Shown here piece by piece: positions 25,480-33,736 of a stretch of DNA of 64,000 nucleotides; position 1 is the stretch's first letter; every line of letters starts with the position of its first letter. Origin of the DNA: Methylobacteriaceae bacterium (GTDB lineage: Bacteria; Pseudomonadota; Alphaproteobacteria; Rhizobiales; Beijerinckiaceae); NCBI GenBank assembly GCA_020638195.1, contig JACKJC010000004.1, forward strand, positions 186,001 to 250,000. Direction: 5' to 3'. Made by a program: the position numbers and the translations under genes. Below the pieces are notes generated by a model that saw only the letters and a list, made by a program, of their open reading frames with translations, had not been told where the DNA came from and searched no databases.

Positions 25480-26406
25480 ATGCGGCGGGACACGGCAAGC
25501 GATCTCGTGGCGTTTCTGGCAGTCGCCGAAGCGCAGAGTTTTACGCGCGCAGCAGCCCAACTCGGTGTCTCCCAGTCGGCTTTGAGCCAGACCTTGCGCA
25601 ATTTCGAAACGCGCCTGGGCGTTAGGCTATTGACCCGGACGACGCGCCGCGTGTCGCAGACCGAGGCCGGCGAGCGATTGCTGCAGACGCTTGGACCCCA
25701 TTTCGCTGAAATGGACGCGGCCCTCGAAGCGGTAAGCGAGTTGCGGGAAAGACCTGCTGGCACGATCCGCCTGACGGCGACCGAGAACGCCGCCAGCCAT
25801 GTTCTGTGGCCCGCGCTCGCGCGTTTCCTGCCCGATTACCCCGAGGTCAAAGTCGAAATTGTAATCGACTATGGATTGACCGACATCGTCGCCGGCCGCT
25901 TCGACGCCGGCGTGCGCCCCGGCGAGACCGTCGCCAGCGGCATGATCGCAGTTCGCATCGCGCCCGACATGCGCATGGCGGTCGTTGGCGCGCCCGCCTA
26001 TTTCGCAACGCGCAAGCCGCCGAAGACGCCACAGGATTTGACGGGCCACAATTGCATCAACCTGCGCCTGCCGACCCATGGGGGCCTCTACGCCTGGGAA
26101 TTCGAGAAAGCTGGGCGCGAAGTGAACGTTCGCGTCGATGGCCAGCTCGTCTTCGGCAACGCGGAACTGATCCTGACGGCCGCGCGCGACGGTTTCGGGC
26201 TCGCCTATCTCACTGAGCAGCAATGCCTGGCGGATCTCGAAGCCGGTCGGCTGGCGCGCGTGTTGGCGGACTGGTGCCCGCCGTTCTCAGGCTACCATCT
26301 CTACTATCCAAGCCGCCGCCAGCCGACGCACGCCTTCTCGTTGCTGGTGGACGCCCTGCGCTATCGCGCGCCCGCGCGGAAGAGTCCAAAGGGCCCGACC
26401 CGGTAG
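25480..26406 (+). CDS. LysR family transcriptional regulator
   Basis: Protein of 308 residues. The N-terminal winged helix is typical: FLAVAEAQSFTRAAAQLGVSQ, SALSQTLRNFETRLG and LLTRTTRRVSQTEAGERLL. The substrate-binding domain follows from about residue 90 (GTIRLTATENAASHVLWPAL). It resembles the group with positively charged domain ends that controls divergent oxidoreductase genes. It faces the cupin-CMD-MFS-SDR operon and most likely activates it in response to a pathway compound. Confidence 0.92.
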   Translation: MRRDTASDLVAFLAVAEAQSFTRAAAQLGVSQSALSQTLRNFETRLGVRLLTRTTRRVSQTEAGERLLQTLGPHFAEMDAALEAVSELRERPAGTIRLTATENAASHVLWPALARFLPDYPEVKVEIVIDYGLTDIVAGRFDAGVRPGETVASGMIAVRIAPDMRMAVVGAPAYFATRKPPKTPQDLTGHNCINLRLPTHGGLYAWEFEKAGREVNVRVDGQLVFGNAELILTAARDGFGLAYLTEQQCLADLEAGRLARVLADWCPPFSGYHLYYPSRRQPTHAFSLLVDALRYRAPARKSPKGPTR

Positions 26407-26431
26407 CCGCATGAAAGCGGAACAAATGCGA

Positions 26432-26472
26432 AGCGCCGCCAGCTCGATGGCAAGCCATGAGTTGACGGCGCT
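26432..26472. terminator. Imperfect hairpin between LysR and binding-protein genes
   Basis: AGCGCCG (26432-26438) pairs with CGGCGCT (26466-26472), with an inner ATGGC/GCCAT pair. The element fills the 77-bp gap between two convergent genes. No T run; low confidence as a bidirectional terminator. Confidence 0.35.
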
Positions 26473-26483
26473 CCGCTGCCTCG

Positions 26484-27695
26484 TCACTTTCCGCCGGCGG
26501 TCTCGGCTGTAGCGAGCGGACAGCCGCCCTTGTCCATAGGACGGAACGCCTCGGCAGCCGGGATCGTGTGCACGAGTTTCATCAGATCCCATTCGCCGTG
26601 CGATTCGCTCGGCTGCTTGACCTGCAGGAGGTACATGTCGTGCAGCACGCGTCCGTCGGGACGGATGGAGCCATTGTGGATCATGAAGTCGTTGATCGGC
26701 ATCGCGCGCATCTTTGCGGACACCTTGTCGGCGTCGGTCGTTCCAGCCGCCTGGACCGCCTTCAGGTAGTGCGCCACGGCGCTGTAAACGCCTGCCTGCT
26801 GCATCGTCGGCGCCTTTCCGTGCGATGCCATGAAGCGTTTCGACCAGGCGCGCGTCTGCTCATTGAGATCCCAGTAGAACGCGCTGGTGAAGAGGAGCCC
26901 GTGCGACAGCTTGAGGCCAAGGCCATGGATATTCGTGATCGTGATCAGCAGGCCTGCGAGCTTGTGCTTGTCGGACGTCAGGCCGAATTCGATCGCCTGC
27001 TTGATCGAGTTGATCGAATCGCCGCCGGCGTTGGCGAGGCCGATGACATCCGCGCCGGAATTCTGCGCCGTCAGGAGAAAGGACGAGAAATCAGCCGTGC
27101 CGATGGGATGGCGGACATCGCCGATGACCGTGCCGCCAGCCGCGCGCACCTGCTCGCTGGCCGCGCCTTCGAGCGCCTTGCCGAATGCATAGTCGGCTGT
27201 GAGAAAAAACCACTTCTTCCCGCCGGCCTTGACGAGCGGGCCGACAGTGCCGTGCGCGAGCGCCCAGGTATCGTAGGTCCAATGGAAGCCGTAGGGCGAA
27301 CACTGCTTGCCGGTCAGAACGGTCGTAGCAGCGCCGGAGACGACGTCGATCCGCTTCTTCTCGCGCGACAATTGCTGCACCGCCAGCGCGACTGCGGAAT
27401 TCGCCAGACCGAACACGGCCTGGACATCCTTTGTGTCGTACCATTCGCGCGCGAGGCCGAGCGCGACATCGGCCTTGTTCTGATGATCGCCGGTCACGAT
27501 TTCGATCGGTCGTCCCAACACCTTTCCGCCGAAATCGCTGACCGCCATATTGGCCGCAGTAACGACGCCAGGACCGGAACTTTCGGCATAGATCCCGCTC
27601 ATGTCGTCGAGCACGCCGATGCGCATGGGCGCTTGCGCCGATGCGGCGGTTGAAACGAGCAAGGCCGCAGCCGTCAGCATTCCGAACGCTTTCAT
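26484..27695 (-). CDS. Orphan branched-chain-type ABC substrate-binding protein
   Basis: Protein of 403 residues from the ATG at 27695 (GGGAGG 5 nt upstream), with a signal peptide ending STAASAQA. Fold markers are MRIGVLDDMSGIYAESSGPG, AVSDFGGKVLGRPIEIVTGD and KRIDVVSGAATTVLTGKQC. This is the binding-protein type often called permease-associated in aromatic-acid clusters. Unlike the other two in the window it has no permease or ATPase genes beside it, so it must use a shared importer or act as a sensor. It is the last gene of the GntR-VOC-FAH operon. Confidence 0.88.
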   Translation of the reverse strand: MKAFGMLTAAALLVSTAASAQAPMRIGVLDDMSGIYAESSGPGVVTAANMAVSDFGGKVLGRPIEIVTGDHQNKADVALGLAREWYDTKDVQAVFGLANSAVALAVQQLSREKKRIDVVSGAATTVLTGKQCSPYGFHWTYDTWALAHGTVGPLVKAGGKKWFFLTADYAFGKALEGAASEQVRAAGGTVIGDVRHPIGTADFSSFLLTAQNSGADVIGLANAGGDSINSIKQAIEFGLTSDKHKLAGLLITITNIHGLGLKLSHGLLFTSAFYWDLNEQTRAWSKRFMASHGKAPTMQQAGVYSAVAHYLKAVQAAGTTDADKVSAKMRAMPINDFMIHNGSIRPDGRVLHDMYLLQVKQPSESHGEWDLMKLVHTIPAAEAFRPMDKGGCPLATAETAGGK

Positions 27696-27759
27696 GTTTT
27701 CCCTCCCGTATGATTTTTTTGGCTTATGCACGGCGAGACTATCGCCGCCGATTCTTGAT

Positions 27760-28605
27760 TCAGACTTCGTCGCGCACCGGATTGCTGAGCGTCCCCAAGC
27801 CGTCGATGACGATGTCGACCGTGTCGCCGTCCTTCAGCAGGATCGGTGGATTGCGCTTGAAGCCGATCCCCGAGGGCGTGCCGGTCGCCAGCACGTCGCC
27901 CGGCCGCCAGTCGAGGGCCTGCGAGATGTACGAAATGAGATGCGGGACATCGAAGGCGAGTTTGGCGGGCGTGTCGTTCTGGAGTTCGTGCCCGTTCACG
28001 AGCGTGCGGATTCGCAAATTGCGATAATCAGGCACTTCGTCAGCCGTCAGCAGCCACGGACCGAAGGGCCCCGAGGTGCGGAAGTTCTTGCCCATGCCGT
28101 ACTGGTGCGTATGAAACTGCCAATCCCGCGCGGATGCATCGTTGAAGCAGGAATAGCCTGCGACATGCGCCATCGCATCGTCTTTCGAAATATGGCCGCC
28201 GCCCTTGCCGATCACGACCGCCAGCTCGCCTTCGTAATCGAATTTTTCCGAGACCTTCGGTTTCAGCATGGCCGCGCCGTGACCGATCAACGTATCGGCA
28301 TAGCGCTGGAAGATTACCGGATACTGGCCGACGGCGCGGCCTGCTTCGGCAGCATGTTCCACGTAGTTGATGCCGACGCACAAGACCTTGGACGGGTTGG
28401 TGATGGGCGGCAGCAGCACGCAGTCGGCAAGCTTGAAAGCCGCCGCGCCGGCAGCGAGTTTCTCGCGCGCCGCGCTAAGGCCGTCTGCTTCCAGGAGCGC
28501 GCGCAGCGTCGCCGCGCCCTTCAGGCCGGTGAGGTCAACGACATGCTCGCCCGAAAGGGCGCCGAAGCCTTCATTGCCATTCTTCGAATACGAGATGAGT
28601 TTCAT
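27760..28605 (-). CDS. Fumarylacetoacetate hydrolase (FAH) family protein
   Basis: Protein of 281 residues. A short N-terminal domain (KLISYSKNGNEGFGAL) precedes the catalytic domain with LCVGINYVEHAAEAGR, the metal-binding KFDYEGELAVVIG and GDVLATGTPSGIGF. This is the 2-keto-4-pentenoate hydratase/5-oxopent-3-ene decarboxylase/acylpyruvase-like type, acting on ring-cleavage or diketo acids with Mg or Mn. It is distinct from the FAH-family gene at 12648-13526, so the region has two. Operon partners are a VOC protein and an amino-acid-synthesis family protein. Confidence 0.92.
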   Translation of the reverse strand: MKLISYSKNGNEGFGALSGEHVVDLTGLKGAATLRALLEADGLSAAREKLAAGAAAFKLADCVLLPPITNPSKVLCVGINYVEHAAEAGRAVGQYPVIFQRYADTLIGHGAAMLKPKVSEKFDYEGELAVVIGKGGGHISKDDAMAHVAGYSCFNDASARDWQFHTHQYGMGKNFRTSGPFGPWLLTADEVPDYRNLRIRTLVNGHELQNDTPAKLAFDVPHLISYISQALDWRPGDVLATGTPSGIGFKRNPPILLKDGDTVDIVIDGLGTLSNPVRDEV

Positions 28606-28680
28606 GTTTGCTCCTGGATATGTGAATGACGAATGAGCCCGGCGATGGCGACGAACGCGCCTCGCCGAGGCAGGCAGACT

Positions 28681-29277
28681 TCAGCGCTGTCCGTCGTGGG
28701 CACTGATGTCCTCGGCAGCGAGACCTCCGATGCGCGCGTGGATACGCCCGCCGTTGGCCATCGCGAGACCGAAGACGATCTCGTCGCGACGCGGCCCGTC
28801 CCACACGGTCATCTCAGCCATTCCGAAATGACTGCGGACATAGGCAGCTTGGATATGGCCAAGCGGAATCATCAGGCGCGTTCCCAGAGTTCCGACTGTC
28901 TTTGCCGCGGGCACGATCGCTTTCGGCTGGCCCAGCACAGCGCGCATCGCCCATCCGCCGGCTTCATGCCAGACGGCGCCATGTTCGAGCTCGCCGTCTT
29001 CGCCGACGATCGCGCCCTTGCCGTAGGCTTCGACATCCGATGCCGCGCCGAGCGCTTCGACGAGGCGCGTCGAGAGATAGGCTCCCAGTTCACGCAGGTC
29101 GGTCTGGAACTGCATCAAGTCCGGCTCATAGCGTCCTGCAAACGGGTTGCGGACCACGGCGTATGCCACGGCGACGCGCAGCGGCTGGTCCGCGCGCGGA
29201 CCACGCTCATGCCAGGTTTCCTCCACGCCGACATGCGTCTTGCGGACGAGTTCGGCTACTGTTGTCGAGAGAGCCAT
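28681..29277 (-). CDS. Amino acid synthesis family protein (DUF1185)
   Basis: Protein of 198 residues from the ATG at 29277, whose A of the start overlaps the VOC-family stop as TGATG. The segments KTHVGVEETWHERG, AVAYAVVRNPFAGRY and GRIHARIGGL match the family known as amino acid synthesis (DUF1185), a small fold of unproven reaction often placed next to FAH and binding-protein genes. I cannot assign a reaction. Confidence 0.8.
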   Translation of the reverse strand: MALSTTVAELVRKTHVGVEETWHERGPRADQPLRVAVAYAVVRNPFAGRYEPDLMQFQTDLRELGAYLSTRLVEALGAASDVEAYGKGAIVGEDGELEHGAVWHEAGGWAMRAVLGQPKAIVPAAKTVGTLGTRLMIPLGHIQAAYVRSHFGMAEMTVWDGPRRDEIVFGLAMANGGRIHARIGGLAAEDISAHDGQR

Positions 29278-29831
29278 CAGCCTTGCCCCGCCAGTCGCTC
29301 GCGCATCTGCCGCTCCCATTCGGCGATCGGCATGAAGCTCGGATCGTTGCGGCAGACAGCTTCCGTTTCCGAGAGGATCTCCGCGTCGCTCTTGCCGAGA
29401 TCGAGCGGATCGCCGTGCGGTTGCGAGACGAAGAACGGCGTATCCACGTAGACTTCGACGAGATTGTCCTCGGGATCGTTGAAATAGATCGACCAGGCGT
29501 TGCCGTGGTTCAGCCCGAACAGGTCCTTGGCGCCGTTCGACAGCGCCTTGTCGCGCACCGATCGGAGCGTCGAGAGCGATCCGACCTGGAAGGACAACTG
29601 CATCACCGTGCTCTTGGATCCCTCAGGGCGGCCCGAGGCCAAAGCCAGTTGATGATGCTTGGTCGGATCGGAACTCATGAAGACGAGTTCGTTCTTGAAC
29701 CTGTTGCCGACGCCGCGATCCGTAACGATCAGATCGAGTGCGCGGCTGTAGAACGCCTCGATCAGATTCATATTGGTCACGTAGACGCCGACATGGCTGA
29801 GATTTGGACGTTGTTCCGCGTGCTCGCTCAT
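29277..29831 (-). CDS. VOC family protein (glyoxalase/extradiol dioxygenase-like)
   Basis: Protein of 184 residues from the ATG at 29831 after GAGGGGAG. The single glyoxalase/VOC domain shows NLSHVGVYVTNM (first metal histidine, near residue 13), HHQLALASG (second histidine) and DNLVEVYVDTP (metal glutamate), a catechol-2,3-dioxygenase-like set. A 45-residue tail after the domain ends MRERLAGQG. With an FAH-family protein in the same operon, it may be a ring-cleaving dioxygenase; a lyase or isomerase role is also possible. Confidence 0.82.
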   Translation of the reverse strand: MSEHAEQRPNLSHVGVYVTNMNLIEAFYSRALDLIVTDRGVGNRFKNELVFMSSDPTKHHQLALASGRPEGSKSTVMQLSFQVGSLSTLRSVRDKALSNGAKDLFGLNHGNAWSIYFNDPEDNLVEVYVDTPFFVSQPHGDPLDLGKSDAEILSETEAVCRNDPSFMPIAEWERQMRERLAGQG

Positions 29832-29855
29832 GGCGCTCCCCTCTCTCACAATCTT

Positions 29856-30572
29856 CTATTTCGACGTTTTGCCACGCGCGGCCGCAGGCGCGTTCTCGAT
29901 CGCCGCGATCACATTCTTCGCCGTCGACCCAATATGCGTCGCGATGAGCGCCGCCGCCCCGTCGGCGTCGCGCGCGAGCGCTGCCCGCATGATCGCGGCG
30001 TGCTCGTCGTTCTTGCGACGAGGGGTCTTGCGGGTCGCGGCCGAAATACGGCGGAACCGTTCGGCCCTCTGAAAGAAATCACCGCAAAGCCGCATCAGAT
30101 TGGGCGATCTGCATGCCGACAGAAGCGCCATGTGGAAGGCGCGATGGCGCTCGCTCCAGTTCGGATCGAGGGACGGCGCGACGTCGGCCAGGCGCTCTTC
30201 CACGAGACGCAACGCGTGAAAGGCGCTCACGATGTCACTCTCCCAGGCGTCGCCGCCGTGTTCGATCGAAGCGCGCATGGCTTCCTGCTCGAGAAGGATG
30301 CGCATCCGCGCAACGTCTTCGACTTCAGCCGGCGTGACGCCGGCGACCCGAAATCCGCGCCGATCCTCGACCACGACCAGCCCCTCGGCGACGAGCCTGC
30401 CCAGCGCCTCGCGCAGGGGCGAGCTCGACAGACCAAAACGCGCCTGGAGGTCGGCGATCTTCAGCTTCATCCCGGGCGCAAATCGCGCCCACATGATCGC
30501 CTCGCGCAGTTGCGCGACCGCAACCTGTACAAGGGGCGGGTCGAGGGAAAATGCCGTGCCATATTTATGCAT
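29856..30572 (-). CDS. GntR family transcriptional regulator (FCD domain), probably leaderless
   Basis: Protein of 238 residues from the ATG at 30572. The N-terminal winged helix has DLQARFGLSSSPLREALGRL and the FCD domain has HRAFHMALLSACRSPNLMRL and HAAIMRAALARDADGA, with the acidic and histidine ligands for a metal. No ribosome binding site precedes this ATG, and the longer frame back to a TTG at 30608 has none at a workable distance. A good promoter instead places the transcript start at or near the ATG, so translation may be leaderless. It heads the leftward operon and probably represses itself. Confidence 0.85.
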   Translation of the reverse strand: MHKYGTAFSLDPPLVQVAVAQLREAIMWARFAPGMKLKIADLQARFGLSSSPLREALGRLVAEGLVVVEDRRGFRVAGVTPAEVEDVARMRILLEQEAMRASIEHGGDAWESDIVSAFHALRLVEERLADVAPSLDPNWSERHRAFHMALLSACRSPNLMRLCGDFFQRAERFRRISAATRKTPRRKNDEHAAIMRAALARDADGAAALIATHIGSTAKNVIAAIENAPAAARGKTSK

Positions 30573-30608
30573 AAAAACATTATTATGCACAAAATATTGC
30601 TTTGGCAA
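30564..30608 (-). promoter_or_regulatory. GntR promoter with two tandem TTTATGCATAAA operators overlapping the start codon
   Basis: On the minus strand TTGCCA (30608-30603), a 17-nt spacer and TAATAA (30585-30580) form a sigma-70-type promoter; seven bases later comes the ATG (30572). TTTATGCATAAA (30564-30575) is a perfect palindrome covering the start codon. ATTATGCACAAA (30582-30593) matches it at 10 of 12 positions, covers part of the -10, and lies 18 bp away, nearly two helical turns. This fits tight autorepression. Confidence 0.65.
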
Positions 30609-30989
30609 GCCTCCGCCGCACTATGCGATGACGGCGCCTTGTAATTTGAGGGATCACTATAAGCGCGCGTCGTCGACGCCATACGATTTGTCTGGAGTCG
30701 GCCAGCTGCTCGATCCCAGTTGCTGGCGAATCATTCTTGTTCGATCGCCTTCGTGCGAGTGGTCGGCAATCGGTCGACAGTCGCCCTCGGAACCGAGCCT
30801 GAATCCGGACTTTCGCTTTTCGTTCGAATGAGATCGGCTTTCCGGTTCTTTCGACTGGACTAGTGCTGCGAACAGAGCGGTAGTGTGGGTGCGCGCCTGC
30901 CATGAGGCGCGCACTGCCCCGCCGGCCCCAGCGCCACTGCGGGGTCGCGCTGGTGACAGCGGGAGCTGTCGAAGCACGGAGACAACATC
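30609..30989 (+). other. Non-coding flank upstream of the DUF3489 cassette
   Basis: About 380 bases between the GntR promoter and the DUF3489 start. I see no gene with a ribosome binding site or recognisable product on either strand. GC content falls around 30,640-30,860 compared with its surroundings. The last bases carry CACGGAGACAACATC before the ATG. The left boundary of the cassette should lie in here, but I could not place it. Confidence 0.5.
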
Positions 30990-31553
30990 ATGGCAAAGCT
31001 TACTGATACCCAGCTGGTTGTGCTGTCGAAGGCAGCCGCGCGCGATGACAGCCTGGCCGTTGTGCCACAGAAGATGAACAAGGCCGCGGCTTCGAAGGTT
31101 GGATCGAGCCTAGTTGCTCGCAAACTGATGCGCGAGCTGAAAGCGAAGCCAGGCATGCCCGTCTGGCGCGAGGATGAGGATGGTCGCGGCATCAGCCTGA
31201 TGATCACGCGCGCCGGACGCGATGCGATCGGCGTCGAGGGTGAGACCGAGGCGGCGGCTACGCCTGCGAAGCAGAAGAAGATGGATGTCGCCGGGAAGGC
31301 ATCTGCAACGAAGGAATCGATCGCCTCCACAGCGTCTCGGCCTCGCGACGGGTCGAAGCAGGCGCTTGTCATCAGCATGCTCTCGAAGAAGAGCGGCGCG
31401 ACCATCGATGCTCTTATCGACGCGACTGGCTGGCTACCGCACACGACCCGCGCTGCGCTGACTGGGCTGCGCAAGCGCGGGTTCGCTGTCGAGCGCTCGC
31501 GAGAAGATGGCGAGGCGTCGGTCTATCGCATCGTCGGATCGGCGGGCGCCTGA
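30990..31553 (+). CDS. DUF3489 domain protein
   Basis: Protein of 187 residues. The N-terminal part (LTDTQLVVLSKAAARDD, SLVARKLMRELKAKPGM) resembles a winged-helix-like DNA-binding region; a lysine/alanine/threonine-rich linker (about 88-118) follows; the C-terminal 65 residues are DUF3489, with SKQALVISMLSKKSGATID and LIDATGWLPHTTRAALTGLRK, a helix-turn-helix-like pattern. GGAGA precedes the ATG. Role unknown; likely DNA binding, perhaps controlling or assisting the recombinase. Confidence 0.85.
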   Translation: MAKLTDTQLVVLSKAAARDDSLAVVPQKMNKAAASKVGSSLVARKLMRELKAKPGMPVWREDEDGRGISLMITRAGRDAIGVEGETEAAATPAKQKKMDVAGKASATKESIASTASRPRDGSKQALVISMLSKKSGATIDALIDATGWLPHTTRAALTGLRKRGFAVERSREDGEASVYRIVGSAGA

Positions 31554-31555
31554 TC

Positions 31556-32149
31556 ATGGCGGCGCGGACAACAGGTGATCGGTCGTCCACGCGATTGACC
31601 GATCCATTGCATCTGGCTGCGGATCTTGAGCAGGATATCGCACGCATCGGCGCCATGAACGTCGATGCGTTGCGCGCAGAATGGCGGCGTGTGTTTGGCT
31701 CTGACCCGCCGCCTGCCTTCTCGAAGGACCTTCTCGCGCGAACGATCGCATTCCGGCTTCAGGAGCAGGCGCTGGGTGGATTGAGCCCCTCCGTCGCGCG
31801 CCTGCTGCGAACGCTTGCGAAGCCGGGCGCTGAGCCGCCCCGGCAGGTCAAGGTGGGATCGATCATCGTCCGCGAGCACAAGGGCGTCGTCCACGAGGTG
31901 CTCGTCGTGCCCGGCGGCTTCTGTTGGCAGGGCACGACCTATGACAGCCTGTCAACGATCGCAAAGAAGATCACCGGCGTAACCTGGAACGGGCCACGAT
32001 TCTTTGGGCTTCGTTCCAAGAAGCCGGAGGCCGACGACGCCCCTCTGGCAGCTGGCGCGTCGGGTGCGCCTGCTGCCGATGGTCGACGTCGTCCCGGACG
32101 CCGATCGAGCCTGCGGGCTCTGGCTGGGGCTTCGGGAGCCATCCAATGA
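31556..32149 (+). CDS. DUF2924 domain protein
   Basis: Protein of 197 residues. The DUF2924 core runs from about residue 25 to 155: LRAEWRRVFGSDPPPAFSKD, LLARTIAFRLQEQALGG, then the beta-rich VKVGSIIVREHKGVVHEVLV and the motif GTTYDSLSTIAKKITG, close to a DNA-binding fold seen in type I restriction-like and phage proteins (the Y-x-SLS-x-IA-x-ITG pattern). The tail is basic (RRRPGRRSSLRA). It starts 2 bp after DUF3489 and overlaps the recombinase start. Function unproven; probably a DNA-binding accessory of the recombinase. Confidence 0.87.
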   Translation: MAARTTGDRSSTRLTDPLHLAADLEQDIARIGAMNVDALRAEWRRVFGSDPPPAFSKDLLARTIAFRLQEQALGGLSPSVARLLRTLAKPGAEPPRQVKVGSIIVREHKGVVHEVLVVPGGFCWQGTTYDSLSTIAKKITGVTWNGPRFFGLRSKKPEADDAPLAAGASGAPAADGRRRPGRRSSLRALAGASGAIQ

Positions 32150-33723
32150 AGCACACGGCTCCTAAGCGCCAGCGCTGCGCCATCTACACGCGCAAGTCGA
32201 CCGAGCATAACCTCGACCTCGCTTTCAACTCGCTCGACGCCCAGCGGGAGGCCTGCGAGGCCTACATCAAGAGCCAGGCGCACGAAGGCTGGACGCTGAT
32301 CCGCGATCACTTTGACGACGGTGGCCTCTCCGGAGCTTCCCTGGATCGCCCTGCTCTGCAAGACCTGCTTAATCGAGTGCGGGCTCGACAGGTCGACATC
32401 ATCGTCGTCTACAAGGTCGACCGGCTGACCCGGTCTTTGGCCGACTTCGCCAAGCTGGTCGAAGAGTTCGATGAATACAATGTGCCCTTCGTCTCGGTGA
32501 CACAGAGCTTTAACACCACATCGAGCATGGGACGGCTGACGCTCAACGTTCTGCTGTCATTTGCACAGTTCGAACGGGAGGTCATTGGCGAGCGTGTCCG
32601 TGACAAGATCGCGGCCTCGAAGCGCAAGGGCATCTGGGTCGGCGGCCCCGTGCCGCTTGGCTATCGCAGCAAAGACAAGAAGCTGGAGGTGGTGCCCGAG
32701 GAGGCCGACCTCGTCCGGCAGATCTTTACCGACTATCTGGCGCTTGGATCAATCGGTGCGCTCGCGACAAAGCTCAACACGGACGGTCCCAAGCCAAAGC
32801 CTCGGCAACTGGCGAGCGGGAAGACTGTCCAGGCCGAGTGCTGGCGCGTCGGTCCGCTCGCCCACCTGCTCAAGAACCGCTTCTACATCGGCGAAGTCGT
32901 CTATCGCGGCGAGGTCCATCAGGGAGAGCATGAACCTATTCTGGACCGCAATCTGTTCGAGGCCGTGCAGGCCAAACTCCTGGACCAGGCGGTCTCACGC
33001 AAGCTGGCCCGCCGGCAATCCCCGCATCTCCTGACCGGCAAGCTGTTCGATGACCGGGGCAACCTGATGTCGCCGACGTATGCCAACAAGGCTGGCGTCC
33101 GCTATCGCTATTACACGTCACAGGCGCTGCTGCAGGGACGCAAGGCGGATGCTGGCCCAGCTGGACGTGTGTCAGCTGAAGAAGTCGAGCAAGCCATCTT
33201 GAAAGCGTTGCGAGCCGATCGAGCCTTTGAGCCGGGCTCTACTGACCGCGACCTCATCGACAAGCATGTGGGCCGCGCTGATCTGCGCCGCGACTGCATC
33301 GCGATATCGATGACGGCGACCACGCTGCCAGAAGGCGACGCCGAAACGGAGGTGGATGCGCATCCAATCTTGCTCGTTCCCTTTGCGCCGACTGCCCTTC
33401 CTCTGAAAGGTCTGAAGCACACGCCCGACCATACAGCGTCCATGAACGACGCCGATCGCATCTCACTCCTCACGACCATCGCCCGATCCAAATCCTGGAT
33501 CGACCAACTCCTGCGCGACCCCTCGCTCGACTTCACTGCCATTGCACATCGTGAAAACCTCGCCGAGCGTCACGTCCGCTTTCTGGCGCCCCTTGCCTAC
33601 CTCTCGCCGCGCATCGTCGAAGCCATCGCAGACGGTCGCGCGCCGGTCGGGCTCGCTGTCCGTCGCATCGCCCGCGACCTGTCGCTAACCTGGGCAGAGC
33701 AGGAAGCCGCCCTCGGCGTCTGA
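32146..33723 (+). CDS. Large serine recombinase (resolvase/invertase catalytic domain)
   Basis: Protein of 525 residues. The resolvase domain spans about 8-160: YTRKSTEH holds the nucleophilic serine, followed by the DDGGLSGASLDRPALQ and DIIVVYKVDRLTRS segments. The recombinase DNA-binding domain follows (GPVPLGYRSKDKKLEVVPE, LKNRFYIGEVVYRG). Where many large serine recombinases have a zinc ribbon with CxxC pairs, this one reads LLTGKLFDDRGNLMSPTYAN with no cysteines. The last 110 residues (ADRISLLTTIARSKSWID, RENLAERHVRFLAPLAYLSP) are a helical tail typical of the version linked to DUF2924. It probably cuts and rejoins DNA at a short site; whether it is still mobile here is unknown. Confidence 0.92.
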   Translation: MKHTAPKRQRCAIYTRKSTEHNLDLAFNSLDAQREACEAYIKSQAHEGWTLIRDHFDDGGLSGASLDRPALQDLLNRVRARQVDIIVVYKVDRLTRSLADFAKLVEEFDEYNVPFVSVTQSFNTTSSMGRLTLNVLLSFAQFEREVIGERVRDKIAASKRKGIWVGGPVPLGYRSKDKKLEVVPEEADLVRQIFTDYLALGSIGALATKLNTDGPKPKPRQLASGKTVQAECWRVGPLAHLLKNRFYIGEVVYRGEVHQGEHEPILDRNLFEAVQAKLLDQAVSRKLARRQSPHLLTGKLFDDRGNLMSPTYANKAGVRYRYYTSQALLQGRKADAGPAGRVSAEEVEQAILKALRADRAFEPGSTDRDLIDKHVGRADLRRDCIAISMTATTLPEGDAETEVDAHPILLVPFAPTALPLKGLKHTPDHTASMNDADRISLLTTIARSKSWIDQLLRDPSLDFTAIAHRENLAERHVRFLAPLAYLSPRIVEAIADGRAPVGLAVRRIARDLSLTWAEQEAALGV

Positions 33724-33736
33724 ACTCACGCCGGCG

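Larger units (their letters stand above)
30990..33723 (+). mobile_element. DUF3489-DUF2924-serine recombinase cassette
   Basis: Three tightly coupled genes (2-bp gap, then ATGA overlap) encode a DUF3489 protein, a DUF2924 protein and a large serine recombinase. This gene trio recurs in many alphaproteobacterial genomes and phages or islands; its biological role is not settled as far as I know. Here it stands alone, with no other phage or transposon genes, next to a tRNA-Gln/tRNA-Pro region. The limits given are those of the genes, since no flanking direct repeat could be identified. Confidence 0.7.
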
